A stretch of DNA of 64,000 bases from Arctopsyche grandis. Its lineage: Eukaryota > Arthropoda > Insecta > Trichoptera > Hydropsychidae. The translations under genes and the position numbers were made by a program. Every line of letters begins with the position of its first letter. Within the stretch, counting starts at the first letter, position 1. Shown here in pieces: positions 62,961-64,000 of this stretch. The DNA lies in contig NC_135361.1 of the NCBI RefSeq assembly GCF_051622035.1, positions 30,125,205 to 30,189,204 of the forward strand, in the 5' to 3' direction. The notes beneath the pieces were generated by a model. It made no database searches. It saw only the letters and a list, made by a program, of their open reading frames with translations, and had not been told where the DNA came from.

Positions 62961-63390
62961 TATCAAACTGCAAAGTGTTAACAAAACAATTATTTTTATG
63001 TTTGATTTAATCAAAGCATTTCAAGCTATATTATAAATTTTCGATCGTGACGTTAAAAAAAATTTGCAGAAAAAAAGACAGATCAAATCAATTTAACACA
63101 AGAATTTTCTGTAGTTATTCAATCGATAATCGATCGATTTAGTATAACATTGTTAAATAATTCACTAGCAATTTGCTATTTAATAATAAATAAAATATAC
63201 AAACGGTGACACGTTTGAGAATTTCGATGGCACGCGAACGATTTAACATTTTTTTCCAATGGACTACAAAACCAAATTGTTTTCATCTGATTACTAAACT
63301 TGTAAAACTACACACCAACTTAATAGCTCGAATTTTAAACTAGCAACACTGTTCGCAATAGTTTTTCAATTGAGTATACATCAGTAAATT
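62961..63390. other. No gene seen
   Basis: AT-rich, nothing recognised. Confidence 0.5.
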
Positions 63391-63510
63391 TTATATCCGC
63401 CCACGAACTTGGACTTTTTCAATACAATTAATATGGGATAAATAAAAAGGTGACCAAATAATTGAGGCAAATTCAAGGTGAGACCTTACAAGGAAAAAAT
63501 AAAGTAATTT
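63391..63510 (-). mobile_element. Non-LTR RT fragment
   Basis: Minus strand reads FFLVRSHLEFASIIWSPFYL then SHINCIEKVQ, the Jockey-type LVRSxLExASxxWSP block; ~40 codons only. Confidence 0.75.
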
Positions 63511-63687
63511 AGGTTCATACATAACGATTATTAAAATTATAAGTTTCGGTATGATTAAATTATCGGTGCTCGAACCATCTCCAAAAGATACATTCATTCA
63601 AATCTGATCAGTGACCGATTCCGAAATCACTTAATATATGGTGGATATCTTACAACCTATGTATGTATGTACTTTATTCCCGCTTGT

Positions 63688-63747
63688 ATAGCACTGTGAC
63701 TATCCTACCTCTACTAATAACTAGAGGTAGGATAGTCACAGTGCTAT
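63688..63747. repeat. 26-bp perfect hairpin, 8-nt loop
   Basis: 63688-63713 and 63722-63747 are exactly complementary (atagcactgtgactatccta... and its reverse complement). It is the longest perfect hairpin in the window. Confidence 0.9.
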
Positions 63748-64000
63748 CCATTGTTCCATTGTTGTAAATCCTTTGTAAAAAAGGTTCGGCAAACCTTTAA
63801 CAATGCATTTACAACCTTTGAACAATACGCGGCACCTTCTAGATCCGGTGACTACTAATAACACTGAGCAACAAAAAAAATTACCAGAGCGGAGACTAAC
63901 CAATCGTTACTAAATTTTACCCACTGAATTTGAATATGGTATTGATTTTTGTTGGTTAGTGGTCGTTTACGAGATGTGATCGTTTAAAAAAATGTGCGAT
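63748..64000. other. Window end, no gene seen
   Basis: Contains 'ttgtaaatcctttgtaaaaa' with an imperfect inverted match 'aatgcatttacaacctttg'; otherwise nothing. Confidence 0.5.

Noticed and set aside
1-64000. CRISPR array, operon, phage or other prokaryotic system
   Set aside because: No regularly spaced identical repeats and no operon-like gene packing; introns, SINEs and LINEs show insect nuclear DNA.

Overview
The window is nuclear DNA from an insect. The support is AT-rich DNA full of CATATG/TATGTA-type simple repeats, genes with spliceosomal introns, a CCHamide/bombesin-type neuropeptide receptor, a cholinesterase-like secreted protein, and families of tRNA-headed SINEs with Jockey-like non-LTR elements. 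The sequence alone does not fix the order: the simple repeats look dipteran, but other holometabolous orders are possible. Gene density is low. Three protein genes are recognisable, all on the minus strand, and everything else is introns, intergenic DNA and repeats.

Layout: (1) 6277-31078 (-), a carboxylesterase/cholinesterase-like gene in three exons (629 aa) with a ~21 kb first intron. The nucleophile serine is replaced by glycine and the oxyanion-hole region is altered, so it is probably a non-catalytic, glutactin-like surface or secreted protein. (2) 38832-39227 plus an inferred leader exon at 42841-42909 (-), a small secreted protein of 129 aa with a TATA/Inr promoter about 3.7 kb upstream. 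(3) 46276-55475 (-), the last three visible coding exons (TM5 to C-terminus) of a class A GPCR of the CCHamide-receptor type; its 5' exons are not visible and may lie beyond the right edge. A tRNA-like gene with a complete 73-nt cloverleaf and anticodon GTG is at 36386-36458 (-).

Repeats dominate the rest. SINEs (two main families and relatives) are at 1.3, 8.8, 10.5-11.3, 23.1, 33.8, 50.8-52.3 and 59.7/60.9 kb. 5'-truncated non-LTR retrotransposons are at 8.2, 12.2, 15.4-16.2, 17.5, 31.8, 39.4, 41.1, 53.7, 54.7, 59.8, 62.7 and 63.4 kb. Other remnants are a ZBED5-like hAT copy with intact 8-bp target duplication (37.1-38.0 kb), a second piece of such a transposase (62.5 kb), a Tc1-like fragment (3.0 kb), TTAA-flanked MITEs (3.2 and 18.8 kb), MITEs with long terminal inverted repeats (20.7, 23.2, 40.6, 59.0 kb), possible solo LTRs, degenerate tandem arrays and several almost perfect hairpins.

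The most coherent unexpected signal is shared by unrelated-looking SINE and LINE 3' ends. Each carries a hairpin whose stem sequence differs between families while pairing is kept, and whose ~21-nt loop starts with GCATT and is conserved in sequence and length. This looks like a reverse-transcriptase recognition hairpin linking SINEs to their LINE partner. I saw no CRISPR array, bacterial operon or other non-insect system.
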